From positions 1 through 35,127 of the forward strand of contig NZ_QRGC01000040.1 of the NCBI RefSeq assembly GCF_003448965.1: a DNA stretch of 35,127 nucleotides, written 5' to 3'. Position numbers and translations under genes: made by a program. This DNA is from Oceanicella sp. SM1341 (GTDB lineage Bacteria; Pseudomonadota; Alphaproteobacteria; Rhodobacterales; Rhodobacteraceae). The notes beneath the pieces are model-generated. The model was not told the origin of the DNA. It saw only the letters and a program-made list of their open reading frames with translations, and made no database searches. Position 1 is the stretch's first letter. Every line of letters begins with the position of its first letter. This document shows, piece by piece, positions 16,546 to 24,852 of this stretch.

Positions 16546-17920
16546 GAGGGAAATCCTTCGCACCAAGAGGAGTGTCACCAATGAACTCGTCTGAAACAGT
16601 CACGCGGGCCACCAGCCCGGCCGCCTCGGCCAGCCGCGCCGCGGCCTGCAGGCGCGCGAAGGGCACGCCGGCGCGCTCGGCCATGTCGAGCAGGCTGTGG
16701 GCGCCGTCGGCGAGGTTGAGGAACCACATCAGGTCCATCTGGCTCGCGGCAGCGGAAGTGGTCTGGCCGGAAATCGCCCGGTAGAGGCCGCGGCGGCCGA
16801 GCTGCGGCTCGCCCCGCCCGTCGGTGCGCACCCAGGTCACGTCGCCGTCGATCACGTCGAGGGCCGCCTGCGCCACCGCGAGCGAGCGCTCCAGCGCCGC
16901 TTGCGTGATGAAATCGCAGTTGTCCTCACTGGTGTGATACTCGGGGAAGCGCCCGTGCACGCCGCGCATCAGGCAGCCCACCGGCAGGTCGAACCCCGGC
17001 GAGCAATACTGCCGCTCGTCGTAGCCGTCCGGGGTGAAGGGCAGCAGGGCATGCGGCGTCTCGCCCCCGCCCAGCACATGCGCCACCGCCCGGTCAACGA
17101 GCGCGGTGCCCTGGCGGGAGCGCTTGTAGTGGAAGGGGCCCGTATCGCCGAGGCAGGTCAGCACCAGCCCGGCGCGGATCGCCCCCAGCCGGGCCTCGTT
17201 GCGCGCCAGCCAGGCGATGGTGCCGATGGTGGCGGGCACGAACAGCAGCCGCAGCCCCAGCCGCCGGCGCGCGCCCGCCTCCCGTGCGGCGATCCCCAGC
17301 GCGGTCGCCACCGCGATGCCGGAGAGATTGTCATTGGCCAGCGAGGGGTGGCAGACATGCGCGCTCACCAGCACCTCGCCCTCCTCCTCGCCGGGAAAGA
17401 ACGCCTCGCCATACGTGAGGCTGCCCGGCGCCAGCGTGCTGTCGATCTCCACCCGGTATTCGGCGTCGCGCATGCGCTCCCAGGTCTCGTGGGCCATGCA
17501 GAAGCCCCAGTCGCGCGCGTAATAGCCGGTGCGGTAGGGGATGATGCCGGGCCGCTCCGGCAGGGTGTGGACATGGGCCGCCAGCGCCTCGCGCGAGAAC
17601 ACCCCGCTCACCGGCACCGAATAGCCCATCACGTGCAGCGAATGCGCGGCGAAATCGACCAGCACCTCGCCCGAGAGGCTGCGGATGGTGGCGGCGCGGA
17701 TGCTCCATTCCTCCGGCACATGCCAGTCGAGCACCGGGGTGCCGCTCGCCACCTCGTGGATCTCGAGCGGCACGTGCCGGGCGACATGGGCGAGGGTCTC
17801 GCGCACGCCGGGGCCGGTGATGGAGCGGGCGATGGGGTAGAGGCTGCGGCAGAAGCCGTGCAGCTCGAAGCCGCCTGCCCCTGCCCGCGTGGCGCTGCGG
17901 GTCTCGTCGCGGTCAAGCAT
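16538..17920 (-). CDS. DUF4910 / M28-peptidase-like protein of sugar operons
   Basis: A 460-residue soluble protein with an M28 zinc-peptidase core: SAHVCHPSLANDNLSG (about 186-201) supplies His and Asp ligands, GTIAWLARNE the acidic residue region, GDTGPFHYKRSRQG another Asp, and EYHTSEDN the late His. The N-terminal domain (about 15-130) and the C-terminal winged-helix-like part (about 370-460) match the DUF4910/DUF2172 arrangement. These proteins recur in polysaccharide and branched-sugar clusters rather than acting as general proteases; their reaction is not established. The ATG at 17920 has GGGAGGGC upstream. The gene overlaps its neighbours by 8 bases on both sides, which argues for a role in the same pathway. 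Confidence 0.88.
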   Translation of the reverse strand: MLDRDETRSATRAGAGGFELHGFCRSLYPIARSITGPGVRETLAHVARHVPLEIHEVASGTPVLDWHVPEEWSIRAATIRSLSGEVLVDFAAHSLHVMGYSVPVSGVFSREALAAHVHTLPERPGIIPYRTGYYARDWGFCMAHETWERMRDAEYRVEIDSTLAPGSLTYGEAFFPGEEEGEVLVSAHVCHPSLANDNLSGIAVATALGIAAREAGARRRLGLRLLFVPATIGTIAWLARNEARLGAIRAGLVLTCLGDTGPFHYKRSRQGTALVDRAVAHVLGGGETPHALLPFTPDGYDERQYCSPGFDLPVGCLMRGVHGRFPEYHTSEDNCDFITQAALERSLAVAQAALDVIDGDVTWVRTDGRGEPQLGRRGLYRAISGQTTSAAASQMDLMWFLNLADGAHSLLDMAERAGVPFARLQAAARLAEAAGLVARVTVSDEFIGDTPLGAKDFPHA

Positions 17921-18485
17921 GGGTGCCCTCCCGGCTGGAGGCGAGCCAGGGGACGCGGCCGGCAAGCGGCGGCCAGGCGCGGTCCTTCTCCGACAGTCCG
18001 CGCACCGGCAGCGGCCAGGCGAGCCCCAGGGCGGGGTCGTCGTGGCAGAAACCGTCGTAGAGTTCGGGCACGTAGACCTCGCCCATCAGGTATTCCACCA
18101 TCGCCTCCTCCGAGAGGAGCTGGAAGCCATGCGCGAAGCCGCCGGGCACGCAGAGCAGCTGCGGGCGCGCGCCGTCGAGCACATGGGCAAAGGCCTGGCC
18201 GCGGGTGGGCGAGCCCTCGCGCAGGTCCACGATCACGTCATGGATGCGCCCCAGGCTGCAGCGCACGATCTTCGGGTCGGGGCGCGGGGCGCGCTGGAAA
18301 TGCATGCCGCGCAGGGTGCCGGCGCCGCGGGTGAGCGAGACATTGCCCTGCAGCGGCGTGAAGGCAAACCCGGCCTCCCGGACGCTCTGCGCGCACCAGG
18401 ACCGGGCGAAGAAGCCGCGGTCGTCGGCATGCAGCACCGGCTCGAGCAACCGGGCGTCGCTGTCTCCGACGGGAAGGATCCTCAT
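17913..18485 (-). CDS. RmlC-like dTDP-4-dehydrorhamnose 3,5-epimerase family protein
   Basis: A 190-residue cupin enzyme expected to epimerise C3 and/or C5 of a 4-keto-6-deoxy nucleotide sugar. Visible family features: DDRGFFARSW (21-30), QGNVSLT (46-52), the catalytic His in RGMHFQ (59-64), DVIVDLREGSPT (83-94), and CVPGGFAHGFQLLSE with the Tyr in EYLMGEVYVPE. The length is normal for RmlC. The ATG at 18485 has GGGGAGG upstream; a longer in-frame start would add a non-homologous leader. It lies 49 bases after the RfbF-type gene and overlaps the DUF4910 gene by 8. Because the activating enzyme in this operon is a cytidylyltransferase, the substrate is more likely CDP-linked than dTDP-linked (inference). 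Confidence 0.92.
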   Translation of the reverse strand: MRILPVGDSDARLLEPVLHADDRGFFARSWCAQSVREAGFAFTPLQGNVSLTRGAGTLRGMHFQRAPRPDPKIVRCSLGRIHDVIVDLREGSPTRGQAFAHVLDGARPQLLCVPGGFAHGFQLLSEEAMVEYLMGEVYVPELYDGFCHDDPALGLAWPLPVRGLSEKDRAWPPLAGRVPWLASSREGTHA

Positions 18486-18534
18486 GCCGCCTCCCCTCTC
18501 GCGAAGGCGACCTCCTGGCGGGTGCCGGTCTCGC

Positions 18535-19311
18535 TTACCACACCCGCCATGGCGCATCCCCGGCGTTCCACAGATCGTTGAGCACGGTCTTGTCGCGCAG
18601 GGTGTCCATGGGGTGCCAGAACCCGTGGTGGCGGTAGGCCACCAGCTCGCCCTTCTCGGTGAGCTTGCGCATCGGGTCGTGCTCCCAGATCGTGGCGTCG
18701 CCGTCGATCAGGTCGAGCACCTCGGGCTGGAGCACGAAGAAGCCGCCGTTCACCCAGGTGCCGTCGCCGTTGGGCTTCTCGTGGAAATTGTGCACGGTGG
18801 GGTCGTTGCCGGCGAGATACATGGCGCCGAAACGGCCCGTGGGCTGCACCGCGGTGACGGTGGCCAGCTTGCCCTGGGCGTTGTGGAAGGAGAGCAGGTC
18901 GGTGATGTCGATGTTCCCCACCCCGTCGCCGTAGGTCATCAGGAAGGGTTCGTCATCGTCGAGAAAGCGGCGGATGCGTTTCAGCCGCCCGCCGGTCATG
19001 GTGTTGAGCCCCGTGTCGACCAGGGTCACCCGCCAGTCGTCACGGGGCTCATCGATGTATTGTGCCGTCGACCGGGAAAGATCGAACGTCACGCTGGAGT
19101 TTCTTATGTGGTAATCCTGAAAATATTTCTTGATCAAAAAGCCCTTGTATCCGCAGCACACGATGAATTCCTTGGCGCCGAAGCGTGCAAAGATCTTCAT
19201 GATGTGCCAGATGATCGGCTCGGATCCGATTTCGACAAGGGGTTTGGGAAGGACAGAGGTTTCTTCCGAGAGTCTTGTCCCCAGTCCACCTGCAAGAATA
19301 ACGACTTTCAT
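18535..19311 (-). CDS. rfbF: Glucose-1-phosphate cytidylyltransferase
   Basis: A 258-residue nucleotidyltransferase that makes CDP-glucose from CTP and glucose-1-phosphate, the entry step to CDP-deoxysugars. The signature LAGGLGTRLSEET (6-18) with PKP (22-24) is diagnostic; the metal-binding TYGDGVGNIDI and the VNGGFFVLQPEVLDLIDGD stretch further identify RfbF rather than RmlA. I chose the ATG at 19311, beginning MKVVILAGG; a TTG at 19320 would add three residues. It is the first gene of the seven-gene operon and is preceded by an AT-rich leader. No CDP-glucose 4,6-dehydratase follows, although that enzyme normally comes next. Confidence 0.95.
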   Translation of the reverse strand: MKVVILAGGLGTRLSEETSVLPKPLVEIGSEPIIWHIMKIFARFGAKEFIVCCGYKGFLIKKYFQDYHIRNSSVTFDLSRSTAQYIDEPRDDWRVTLVDTGLNTMTGGRLKRIRRFLDDDEPFLMTYGDGVGNIDITDLLSFHNAQGKLATVTAVQPTGRFGAMYLAGNDPTVHNFHEKPNGDGTWVNGGFFVLQPEVLDLIDGDATIWEHDPMRKLTEKGELVAYRHHGFWHPMDTLRDKTVLNDLWNAGDAPWRVW

Positions 19312-20018
19312 GACTTTCAATGACCTCGAACGGGAGTTACACGCGCTTCCGATAGAGTATTAAATTTTTTCTAAGTACTTGCGTATCACGCCACTCAAAA
19401 CATGACGTCTTTTTCGAAAAAGGGCTGGAGATATTTTTATATCCGGCACCGCGTCTTGGTAATCGCCACTGTGCACCGCACCACAACCCTCCTTAATTGG
19501 GTACTCGCAGCCTCAAAGTATGTCAACGGCAATAATTACTGCCCATTAACCATTCGAAAAGTTGCGTATTCAAGGTTTAATTAACCTGTGGTTGAGTCAT
19601 TGAATACCGCCATTGAACGAGCACGCATTAATGGTTGCATCCATTGGGGATTACGCATCCGCGGTTGCATTTTTTCGGCAGATTTCGGCAGGAACCGGCG
19701 GATTTTCACCTTTTCCGGCCCGGTTTCGCGCATGATTCCGGCAGTGACGTGGTGATTCCCCTCCGCGGTTGTGTTGCAGAGTGCTGAAAGACCAATGATT
19801 TGCGCGCCCGCCCTTTCCCGGCCCCCCGCCCCGCGGCACGCCCGGGTTGCGCCCGCCGGCCCCGGCGCCGGGGCGGGCCGCCCCTTCCACGTCCCGCGGG
19901 CACCGTGCTCCCCCTCCCGTTCCCCGCGCCTTTTCGCAGCGCAGCATCAGCCGGGCTCCCTCCCCCGCGCCGCTGCCCCCCGTCATTTCCCGTTTCATTT
20001 CCCGAGGAGTTTGGTTTC
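19312..20018. promoter_or_regulatory. AT-rich divergent control region
   Basis: About 700 bases between rfbF (minus) and manC (plus). The segment 19330-19700 is far more AT-rich than the rest of the window. It contains the palindromes CTTTTTCGAAAAAG (19409-19422) and TTAATTAA (19577-19584), a GATAT/ATATC hairpin near 19428-19444, and on the minus strand TTGACA (19526-19521), which could be a -35 box though its -10 partner TACCCA is weak. That start would leave a leader of about 180 bases before rfbF. No convincing gene is seen. Confidence 0.6.
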
Positions 20019-21428
20019 ATGATTCATCCGGTCATCCTGTGCGGCGGCTCCGGCACGCGGCTCTGGCCCGTCTCGCGCAAGAGCTACCCCAAGCAGTTCA
20101 GCCCGCTCATGGGCGAGGAGAGCCTGTTCCAGGCCAGCCTGCGCCGGCTCTCGGGCCCCGGTTTCGGCGCGCCCATCGTGCTCACCAATGCCGAGTTCCG
20201 CTTCATCGCCACCGAGCAGCTCGCCTCGCTGGGCATCTCCGACGCCCAGGTGCTCATCGAGCCGGTGAGCCGCAACACCGCGCCCGCCATCCTCTGCGCC
20301 GCCCTCACCCTGCAGGACACGCCCGAGGCGCTGATGCTCGTCGCCCCCTCCGACCACGTGATCGCCGACACGGACGCCTTCCGCTCCGCCGTGGAGCAGG
20401 GCGCTCAGGCCGCCGCCGAGGGCCGGCTGGTGACCTTCGGCATCCGCCCCGACCGGCCGGAGACCGGCTACGGCTATCTCGAGCTCGGCCTGCCCGACGC
20501 GACCGGCCCCCAGAAGCTCGAGCGTTTCGTCGAGAAGCCCGATGCCGCCGCCGCCGCCGAGATGCTCGCCTCCGGCCGCTTCCTGTGGAACGCCGGCATC
20601 TTCCTGTTCCGCGTCGGCGACATCCTCGCCGCCTACGAGACCCATGCCCCCGGCCTCATCGGCCCCTGCCGCAAGGCGCTCTCCGAGGGCCAGAAGGACC
20701 TCGACTTCTTCCGCCTCGGCACCGCCGCCTTCTCCGCCTGCCCGGACATCTCGGTGGATTACGCGGTGATGGAGAAGAGCGACGCGCTCTCCGTGGTGCC
20801 CTTCTCGGGCGGCTGGAACGACCTCGGCTCCTGGGACGCGGTCTGGCGCGAGCTCGGCCCCGACGCCTCCGGCATGACCACGCAGGGCTCCGTCACCGCC
20901 ATCGACTGCGCCCAGTCCATGCTGCGCTCGGAGGACGAGAACATGCATCTCGTGGGCATCGGGCTGAAGAACATCGCCGCCATCGCCATGCGCGACGCGG
21001 TGCTGGTGGCCAATCTCGACGAGAGCCAGCGGGTGAAGGAGGTGGTCGCGAAGCTCAAGACCCTCAACGCCCCCCAGGCCGAGGGTTTCCCGCGCTGCCA
21101 CCGGCCCTGGGGCTGGTACGAGACGCTGAGCCTCGCGCCGCGCTTCCAGGTCAAGCGCATCATGGTCCACCCCGGCGCCAAGCTCTCGCTGCAGAGCCAC
21201 GTGCACCGGGCCGAGCACTGGATCGTGGTCTCGGGCACCGCGAAGGTGACGGTGGACGACGAGGTGAAGCTGCTCACCGAGAACCAGTCCACCTACATCC
21301 CGCTGGGCGCCGTGCACCGCATGGAGAACCCCGGCAAGGTGGAGATGCATCTCATCGAGGTGCAGACCGGCGTCTACCTCGGCGAGGATGACATCATCCG
21401 CTACGAGGACATCTATGCCCGAAGCTGA
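20019..21428 (+). CDS. manC: Mannose-1-phosphate guanylyltransferase / mannose-6-phosphate isomerase
   Basis: A 469-residue bifunctional enzyme that converts mannose-1-phosphate to GDP-mannose and, through its C-terminal cupin domain, fructose-6-phosphate to mannose-6-phosphate. The nucleotidyltransferase domain shows CGGSGTRLWPVSR and PKQF (8-27), LVAPSDHVI, FVEKPD, NAGIFLFR and YAVMEKS; the C-terminal type II isomerase part has PWGWYE and HPGAKLSLQSHVHRAEHWIV with metal-binding His residues. The length is typical of the two-domain form. The ATG at 20019 has GAGGAG upstream. It overlaps the next gene by 14 bases. It supplies GDP-mannose for mannose or derived sugars in the polysaccharide. 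Confidence 0.96.
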   Translation: MIHPVILCGGSGTRLWPVSRKSYPKQFSPLMGEESLFQASLRRLSGPGFGAPIVLTNAEFRFIATEQLASLGISDAQVLIEPVSRNTAPAILCAALTLQDTPEALMLVAPSDHVIADTDAFRSAVEQGAQAAAEGRLVTFGIRPDRPETGYGYLELGLPDATGPQKLERFVEKPDAAAAAEMLASGRFLWNAGIFLFRVGDILAAYETHAPGLIGPCRKALSEGQKDLDFFRLGTAAFSACPDISVDYAVMEKSDALSVVPFSGGWNDLGSWDAVWRELGPDASGMTTQGSVTAIDCAQSMLRSEDENMHLVGIGLKNIAAIAMRDAVLVANLDESQRVKEVVAKLKTLNAPQAEGFPRCHRPWGWYETLSLAPRFQVKRIMVHPGAKLSLQSHVHRAEHWIVVSGTAKVTVDDEVKLLTENQSTYIPLGAVHRMENPGKVEMHLIEVQTGVYLGEDDIIRYEDIYARS

Positions 21429-22353
21429 GCGGCGCCGCCGGCGCAGGCGGCACGGCCGGAAGCGGGGGCAGGACGCCCCCCCGGCCGGGCTGCGGGCCCG
21501 GGCCTTCCACCTGCTGCAGGGGGCGCTGCTGCTGCTGCTGGCGCTCTGCCTCGCCGACATCAGCGCCGACAGCCCGGCGCTGAACCCCGCGAAGCGCGTC
21601 GCGGGCCCGGACGGGGACTGGCGGCTGAGCGCGCTCGAGGATCTCTACGATCCCTCCGCCTACCTGTTCCAGAAGGGCTACGGCTTCCTGCTCGCCGGCA
21701 CGGAGGAGGAGGTGTTCGGCGCCCCCGAATCCGCCCCCGAGGAGGCGGCGCGGCAGGAGGCGGCGCAGGAGGAGGAGCTCTTCGCCGCCCTCACCGGCAT
21801 GGTGCCGGGCCGGGTGCGCGCCCCCGACCCCGCGCCCGGGGCGGCCCCCGCGCTCACCCCCGAGCAGCAGCGCGCGCGCATCCTCGCCGAGCTGCGCGCC
21901 GAGATCGAGGCCGAGGAGGACGACCCCCTGGCGCAGCACGCCGACCGGGCGGTGCGCCACCTGCGCGCCAGCCTCGCCCATGCGCCGGGCAACATCTATG
22001 CCTGGGATGCGCTCGGCAATGCCGAGCTGCTGCGCGGCGATGCGCGGGCGGCCTGGCAGGCGCTGCGCCGCTCCTGGGAGCTTGCGCCCTACAGTCGCCC
22101 CGTGGCCTTCGAGCGGCTGCGCCTCGCCTCGCGGCTGAGCCTGTTCCCCCAGCCCCCCGGCCCGGCGGATCTCGACGCCATGACCCGCGACATCGCCGTG
22201 AGCCTGCATTTCGACCGCTGGTATTACCGTGCCTGGGTGCAGCCCGATCTCGCGCCGCTGCTGCAGGGGCTCGACACGCTCTACCGCGCCGACCCGATGG
22301 ATCCCGACGCCCCCGCCCTCCCCGAGGCCTCCCCCGACGTGCCCTCGGGCTGA
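21415..22353 (+). CDS. Membrane-anchored TPR-like protein of unknown function
   Basis: A 312-residue protein. A very basic start (RRRRRRHGRKR) precedes one membrane helix (about 30-48, LLQGALLLLLALCL), so the rest should be periplasmic. An acidic low-complexity stretch (about 95-180) follows, then a TPR-like helical hairpin region: AVRHLRASLAHAPGNIYAWDALGNAELLRGDARAAWQALRRSWELAPYSRPVAF (about 175-230). The C-terminus is Pro-rich. The ATG overlaps the manC end by 14 bases and has GAGG upstream, so the pair is translationally linked. TPR proteins of this kind often scaffold secretion or assembly in exopolysaccharide systems; the role here is inference. Confidence 0.82.
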   Translation: MPEAERRRRRRRHGRKRGQDAPPAGLRARAFHLLQGALLLLLALCLADISADSPALNPAKRVAGPDGDWRLSALEDLYDPSAYLFQKGYGFLLAGTEEEVFGAPESAPEEAARQEAAQEEELFAALTGMVPGRVRAPDPAPGAAPALTPEQQRARILAELRAEIEAEEDDPLAQHADRAVRHLRASLAHAPGNIYAWDALGNAELLRGDARAAWQALRRSWELAPYSRPVAFERLRLASRLSLFPQPPGPADLDAMTRDIAVSLHFDRWYYRAWVQPDLAPLLQGLDTLYRADPMDPDAPALPEASPDVPSG

Positions 22354-22466
22354 GCCCTTCGCACATGGCCCCGCGCATGGAGATGCCGGCCGGGGCGCCC
22401 TGCGCCCCTGCGGCGGATATCGGCAGGACGGGGATTTCGGGGGGTGTTCCCGGCCGGGCACAGGCA

Positions 22467-22490
22467 GGCAGGCCGATTGCGCGGCCTGCC
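22467..22490. terminator. Hairpin between convergent genes
   Basis: GGCAGGCCG and CGGCCTGCC form a nine-base stem with a six-base loop midway between two convergent genes. It lacks a T tract; it could act on either transcript. Confidence 0.5.
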
Positions 22491-22564
22491 GCTGCGGGCG
22501 GTTGCCCTGCCCCGCTGCGGGGCCGGGCGGAAACCCGGTCCGGATGGCCGTTCGGCCGCCCGGC

Positions 22565-22954
22565 TCAGGTCGCGGAGACCTTGCGCCCGGTGATACGCTC
22601 GTATTTCTGCACCAGCCGGTCCTCGCGCAGCACGTCGACGTACTGGAGCTGGCGCTGGAGGTTTTCCAGCCAGATCGTGGCGCGGGCGATCTTGCGCGAC
22701 AGCTTCTCCTGGTACACCGTGCGGTTGGTGTGGGCATAGGCGTCCTGCCAGGCGGAGATGCGGCCCTGGGCCTTGGCGATCCGCTCCTCGATGGCAGCCT
22801 TGAGCGCGACCCGGAGCTCGGCGCGGGCTTCCGCGCTGTAGGTCCGGACACCATCCCCGGCCGCGAAGGCAGGAGATACACTTATTAAGGGAAAAGTAAC
22901 AAACGCTGCAACCAGCAGGATTTTAACGCCAGACCTTGAAATATTCCCGAACAT
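22565..22954 (-). CDS. Small secreted helical protein
   Basis: A 129-residue protein with a clear signal peptide (basic start, hydrophobic VKILLVAAFVTFPLISV, then SPAFAAG with cleavage expected after AFA). The mature part is charged and helical, probably a coiled coil (EARAELRVALKAAIEERIAKAQGRI, then KLSRKIARATIWLENLQRQL). I recognise no family. The ATG at 22954 has a near-perfect AGGAGG nine bases upstream, and the upstream DNA is AT-rich, suggesting a well-expressed gene. It is divergent from the phosphatase gene and convergent with the TPR-like gene. A periplasmic or extracellular role linked to the polysaccharide is possible. Confidence 0.85.
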   Translation of the reverse strand: MFGNISRSGVKILLVAAFVTFPLISVSPAFAAGDGVRTYSAEARAELRVALKAAIEERIAKAQGRISAWQDAYAHTNRTVYQEKLSRKIARATIWLENLQRQLQYVDVLREDRLVQKYERITGRKVSAT

Positions 22955-23192
22955 TATTGCAAACCTCCTGAATAACGTGCTCAAATTACCATTCTCATGG
23001 CTTGCATGTCAATCAAAGACCCCTGTTCGTCCGACGCCGGAACCACCGGCGGGGGCGCGGGTGCGGGGGCACGGCACGGCCCCGCGAAAGCCCCGGAAGC
23101 AGCCCCCGAAACAGCCCCCGAAACAGGAGGAGTCTTCGCGTCGTGACACTGCGTCTGCCGCCCCGAGGGGCCCTGAAGCTGCGAGGCCCGCG
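22955..23192. promoter_or_regulatory. Divergent promoter region
   Basis: 238 bases between the secreted-protein gene (minus) and the phosphatase gene (plus). The left third is AT-rich and likely carries the minus-strand promoter. A short tandem repeat (AGCCCCCGAAAC-like, near 23100-23128) lies before the phosphatase start. Confidence 0.45.
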
Positions 23193-23993
23193 GTGAGGTT
23201 CTTCCGCCGCAGCCCCCCGCCACCGCCGCCTGCCCGCCCGCGCGTCGCGGCCGACCGGCGGGTCTATGCGGTCGGCGACGTGCATGGCCGCTCGGACCTG
23301 CTCATCCGCCTGCTCGAGACGATTCTCGCCGATCACACCGCGCGCAGCACCGCCGAGGAGGCCGCCGGCCGGCCCGCCCGCCGGCTGCAGCTCGTGCTGC
23401 TGGGCGATTACGTCGACCGCGGCGACCAGTCGCGCGAGGTGCTCGACATGCTCGCCTCCCTGCGCGCCGAGACCCGCGACGACGGGCTGGTGCTGCTGCG
23501 CGGCAACCACGAGGCGGCGCTGCTGGAGTTTCTCGACGACCCCTCCGGCGGCGCGGCCTGGCTGAGCTTCGGCGGCCGCCAGACCCTGGGCAGCTACGGC
23601 ATCACCCTGGGGATGCGCCCGGGCGGGGCCGAGCTCGACGCCGCCGCCGCCGCCCTGCGCGAGGCCCTGGGCGCCCGGCTCGGGCTGCTGCGCACCACGG
23701 TGATGCTACACCGCTCCGGCGACGTGGTCTTCGCCCATGCCGGCATCGCCCCCGGCCTGCCGCTCTCCGCCCAGCCCGAGCAGGCGCTGCTCTGGGGCCG
23801 CTCGCGCTTCCTCGAGGAGGGCCCGCCCGAGGGGCTCGTGGTGGTCCACGGCCATTACGACGCGCCCGAGCCGGTGATCGCCCCGGGGCGGATCTGCGTC
23901 GACACCGGGGCCTATTACACCGGCCGGCTCACCGCGCTGCGCCTCGACGCGGAGCAGGGCTTCGTGCATGTCGACGCCGGGGGGGCGCCATGA
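23193..23993 (+). CDS. Metallophosphoesterase, PPP-type serine/threonine phosphatase-like
   Basis: A 266-residue protein with the full two-metal phosphatase signature: GDVHG (28-32), GDYVDRG (71-77) and GNHE (104-107), then the later His ligands in VFAHAGIAPG and VVVHGHYD. It resembles bacterial PPP-type protein phosphatases and ApaH-like enzymes; such genes often sit in exopolysaccharide loci and may counter tyrosine or serine kinases, though no kinase is seen here. I chose the GTG at 23193, with GCGAGG upstream; longer in-frame starts would add a low-complexity leader. A Pro-rich stretch (8-14) precedes the domain. The stop overlaps the VanZ-like start as ATGA. Confidence 0.9.
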   Translation: MRFFRRSPPPPPPARPRVAADRRVYAVGDVHGRSDLLIRLLETILADHTARSTAEEAAGRPARRLQLVLLGDYVDRGDQSREVLDMLASLRAETRDDGLVLLRGNHEAALLEFLDDPSGGAAWLSFGGRQTLGSYGITLGMRPGGAELDAAAAALREALGARLGLLRTTVMLHRSGDVVFAHAGIAPGLPLSAQPEQALLWGRSRFLEEGPPEGLVVVHGHYDAPEPVIAPGRICVDTGAYYTGRLTALRLDAEQGFVHVDAGGAP

Positions 23994-24406
23994 GCCGGCC
24001 CCCGGGCGGGCCGACGGGCGCACAGGTCCTCGCCCGGGTGCTGGGCTGGCGGCGCTTCTGGCAGCTCGCCGCGCTGGTCACGCTGGGGCTGGTGGCCTGG
24101 CTCAGCCTCACGCCCTCGCCGCCGCAGATCCGCCGCGCGCCGCCCGAGCTCGCCTACCTGGTGCACGTGCTGATGCATTTCGGCATCGGGCTCACGCTGC
24201 TGCTGGCCGCCGGGCCGCGGCGCCGCCGGCGGCGGCTGGCCTTCGCGCTGATGGCCGGGCTGGTGGTGGGGCTGGAATTCGCCCAGACCCGGGTGCCGCA
24301 CCGCAGCTTCGACCCCGCCGACATGGCCGCCAACGCCCTCGGCGCCCTCGCCGCCACGCTCGTGGTCCACACCCTCGCCCGCCGCGCCCGGAGCCTGCGC
24401 AGCTGA
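23990..24406 (+). CDS. VanZ-like family membrane protein
   Basis: A 138-residue inner-membrane protein with about four hydrophobic helices and the VanZ-like signature features: LSLTPSPP after the first helix, the conserved His in HVLMHFGIGLTLLL, and EFAQTRVPHRSFDPADMAANALGALAA, in which E-Q and D-x-x-A-N are typical. Family members include VanZ (teicoplanin resistance), but most have no known role. The start overlaps the phosphatase stop as ATGA, so the two are co-translated. It is followed by a 20-base direct repeat and the second 181-bp repeat copy. Confidence 0.88.
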   Translation: MSRPPGGPTGAQVLARVLGWRRFWQLAALVTLGLVAWLSLTPSPPQIRRAPPELAYLVHVLMHFGIGLTLLLAAGPRRRRRRLAFALMAGLVVGLEFAQTRVPHRSFDPADMAANALGALAATLVVHTLARRARSLRS

Positions 24407-24407
24407 G

Positions 24408-24443
24408 GTGCCTGCGACACGGCCTGAGTGCCTGCGGCACGGC
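24408..24443. repeat. Imperfect tandem 20-mer, two units
   Basis: GTGCCTGCGACACGGC (from 24408) repeats as GTGCCTGCGGCACGGC (from 24428), 20 bases apart. The second unit contains the hairpin GTGCC-TGC-GGCAC. It starts just after the VanZ-like stop. Confidence 0.75.
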
Positions 24444-24486
24444 GGACTTTGCGGCGCCTGCGCCCGGCCTGACTCCGCACCGCCTC

Positions 24487-24667
24487 CGCCAGGCACGGAG
24501 GGCCGCGCCCGACCCCGGGTGGGCGCAGCTCCGCTTGTGGTCAGCGGTTTATCCCGAAAGCCCCGGACGACGGCTGAACGGCTGGTGACATCGCCATCGC
24601 GCCCTCCCGGGGGGAGGGTCGGGCGCGGCCCGGGCTGGTCGCCCGGGCGAAAGGGGGAAGCCGGGTG
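24487..24667. repeat. 181-bp dispersed structured repeat, copy 2
   Basis: The same length and orientation as 2201-2381, with 160 of 181 identical positions. The 16-base inverted arms are intact at 24500-24515 and 24616-24631. Flanking DNA differs from copy 1, so the unit boundaries are real to within a few bases. Confidence 0.9.
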
Positions 24668-24790
24668 CCGCGGGCAGCCCGCGCCGGCACATGGCCCGGG
24701 AGACCACCCGTCTCACCCCGGCCAGACGCCTGCGACACGCCCCGTAGCGCTCCCCGTCTCGCTCCCCGTCGCGCGCGCCGGGCCACCTCC

Positions 24791-24846
24791 GGCACCGCGC
24801 CCTCCCGGGCGCAGGCCCGGCACCGCGCCCTCCCGGGCGCAAGGGA
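24791..24846 (-). terminator. Tandem 28-bp hairpin pair after the sugar transferase gene
   Basis: Two near-identical 28-bp units (24791-24818 and 24819-24846), each with GCGCCC-TCCC-GGGCGC, lie directly past the stop of the minus-strand sugar transferase. There is no T tract, so termination is plausible but unproven. Confidence 0.5.
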
Positions 24847-24852
24847 CGGGTC

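Larger units (their letters stand above)
24407..24852. other. Noncoding convergent region
   Basis: No supported gene. It holds two imperfect units starting GTGCCTGCG (24408-24443), the 181-bp repeat copy 2, and a 28-bp tandem hairpin pair. Confidence 0.7.

Noticed and set aside
19402-19584. A 60-codon open frame in the AT-rich island
   Set aside because: No ribosome-binding site and no recognisable features; probably chance in AT-rich DNA.
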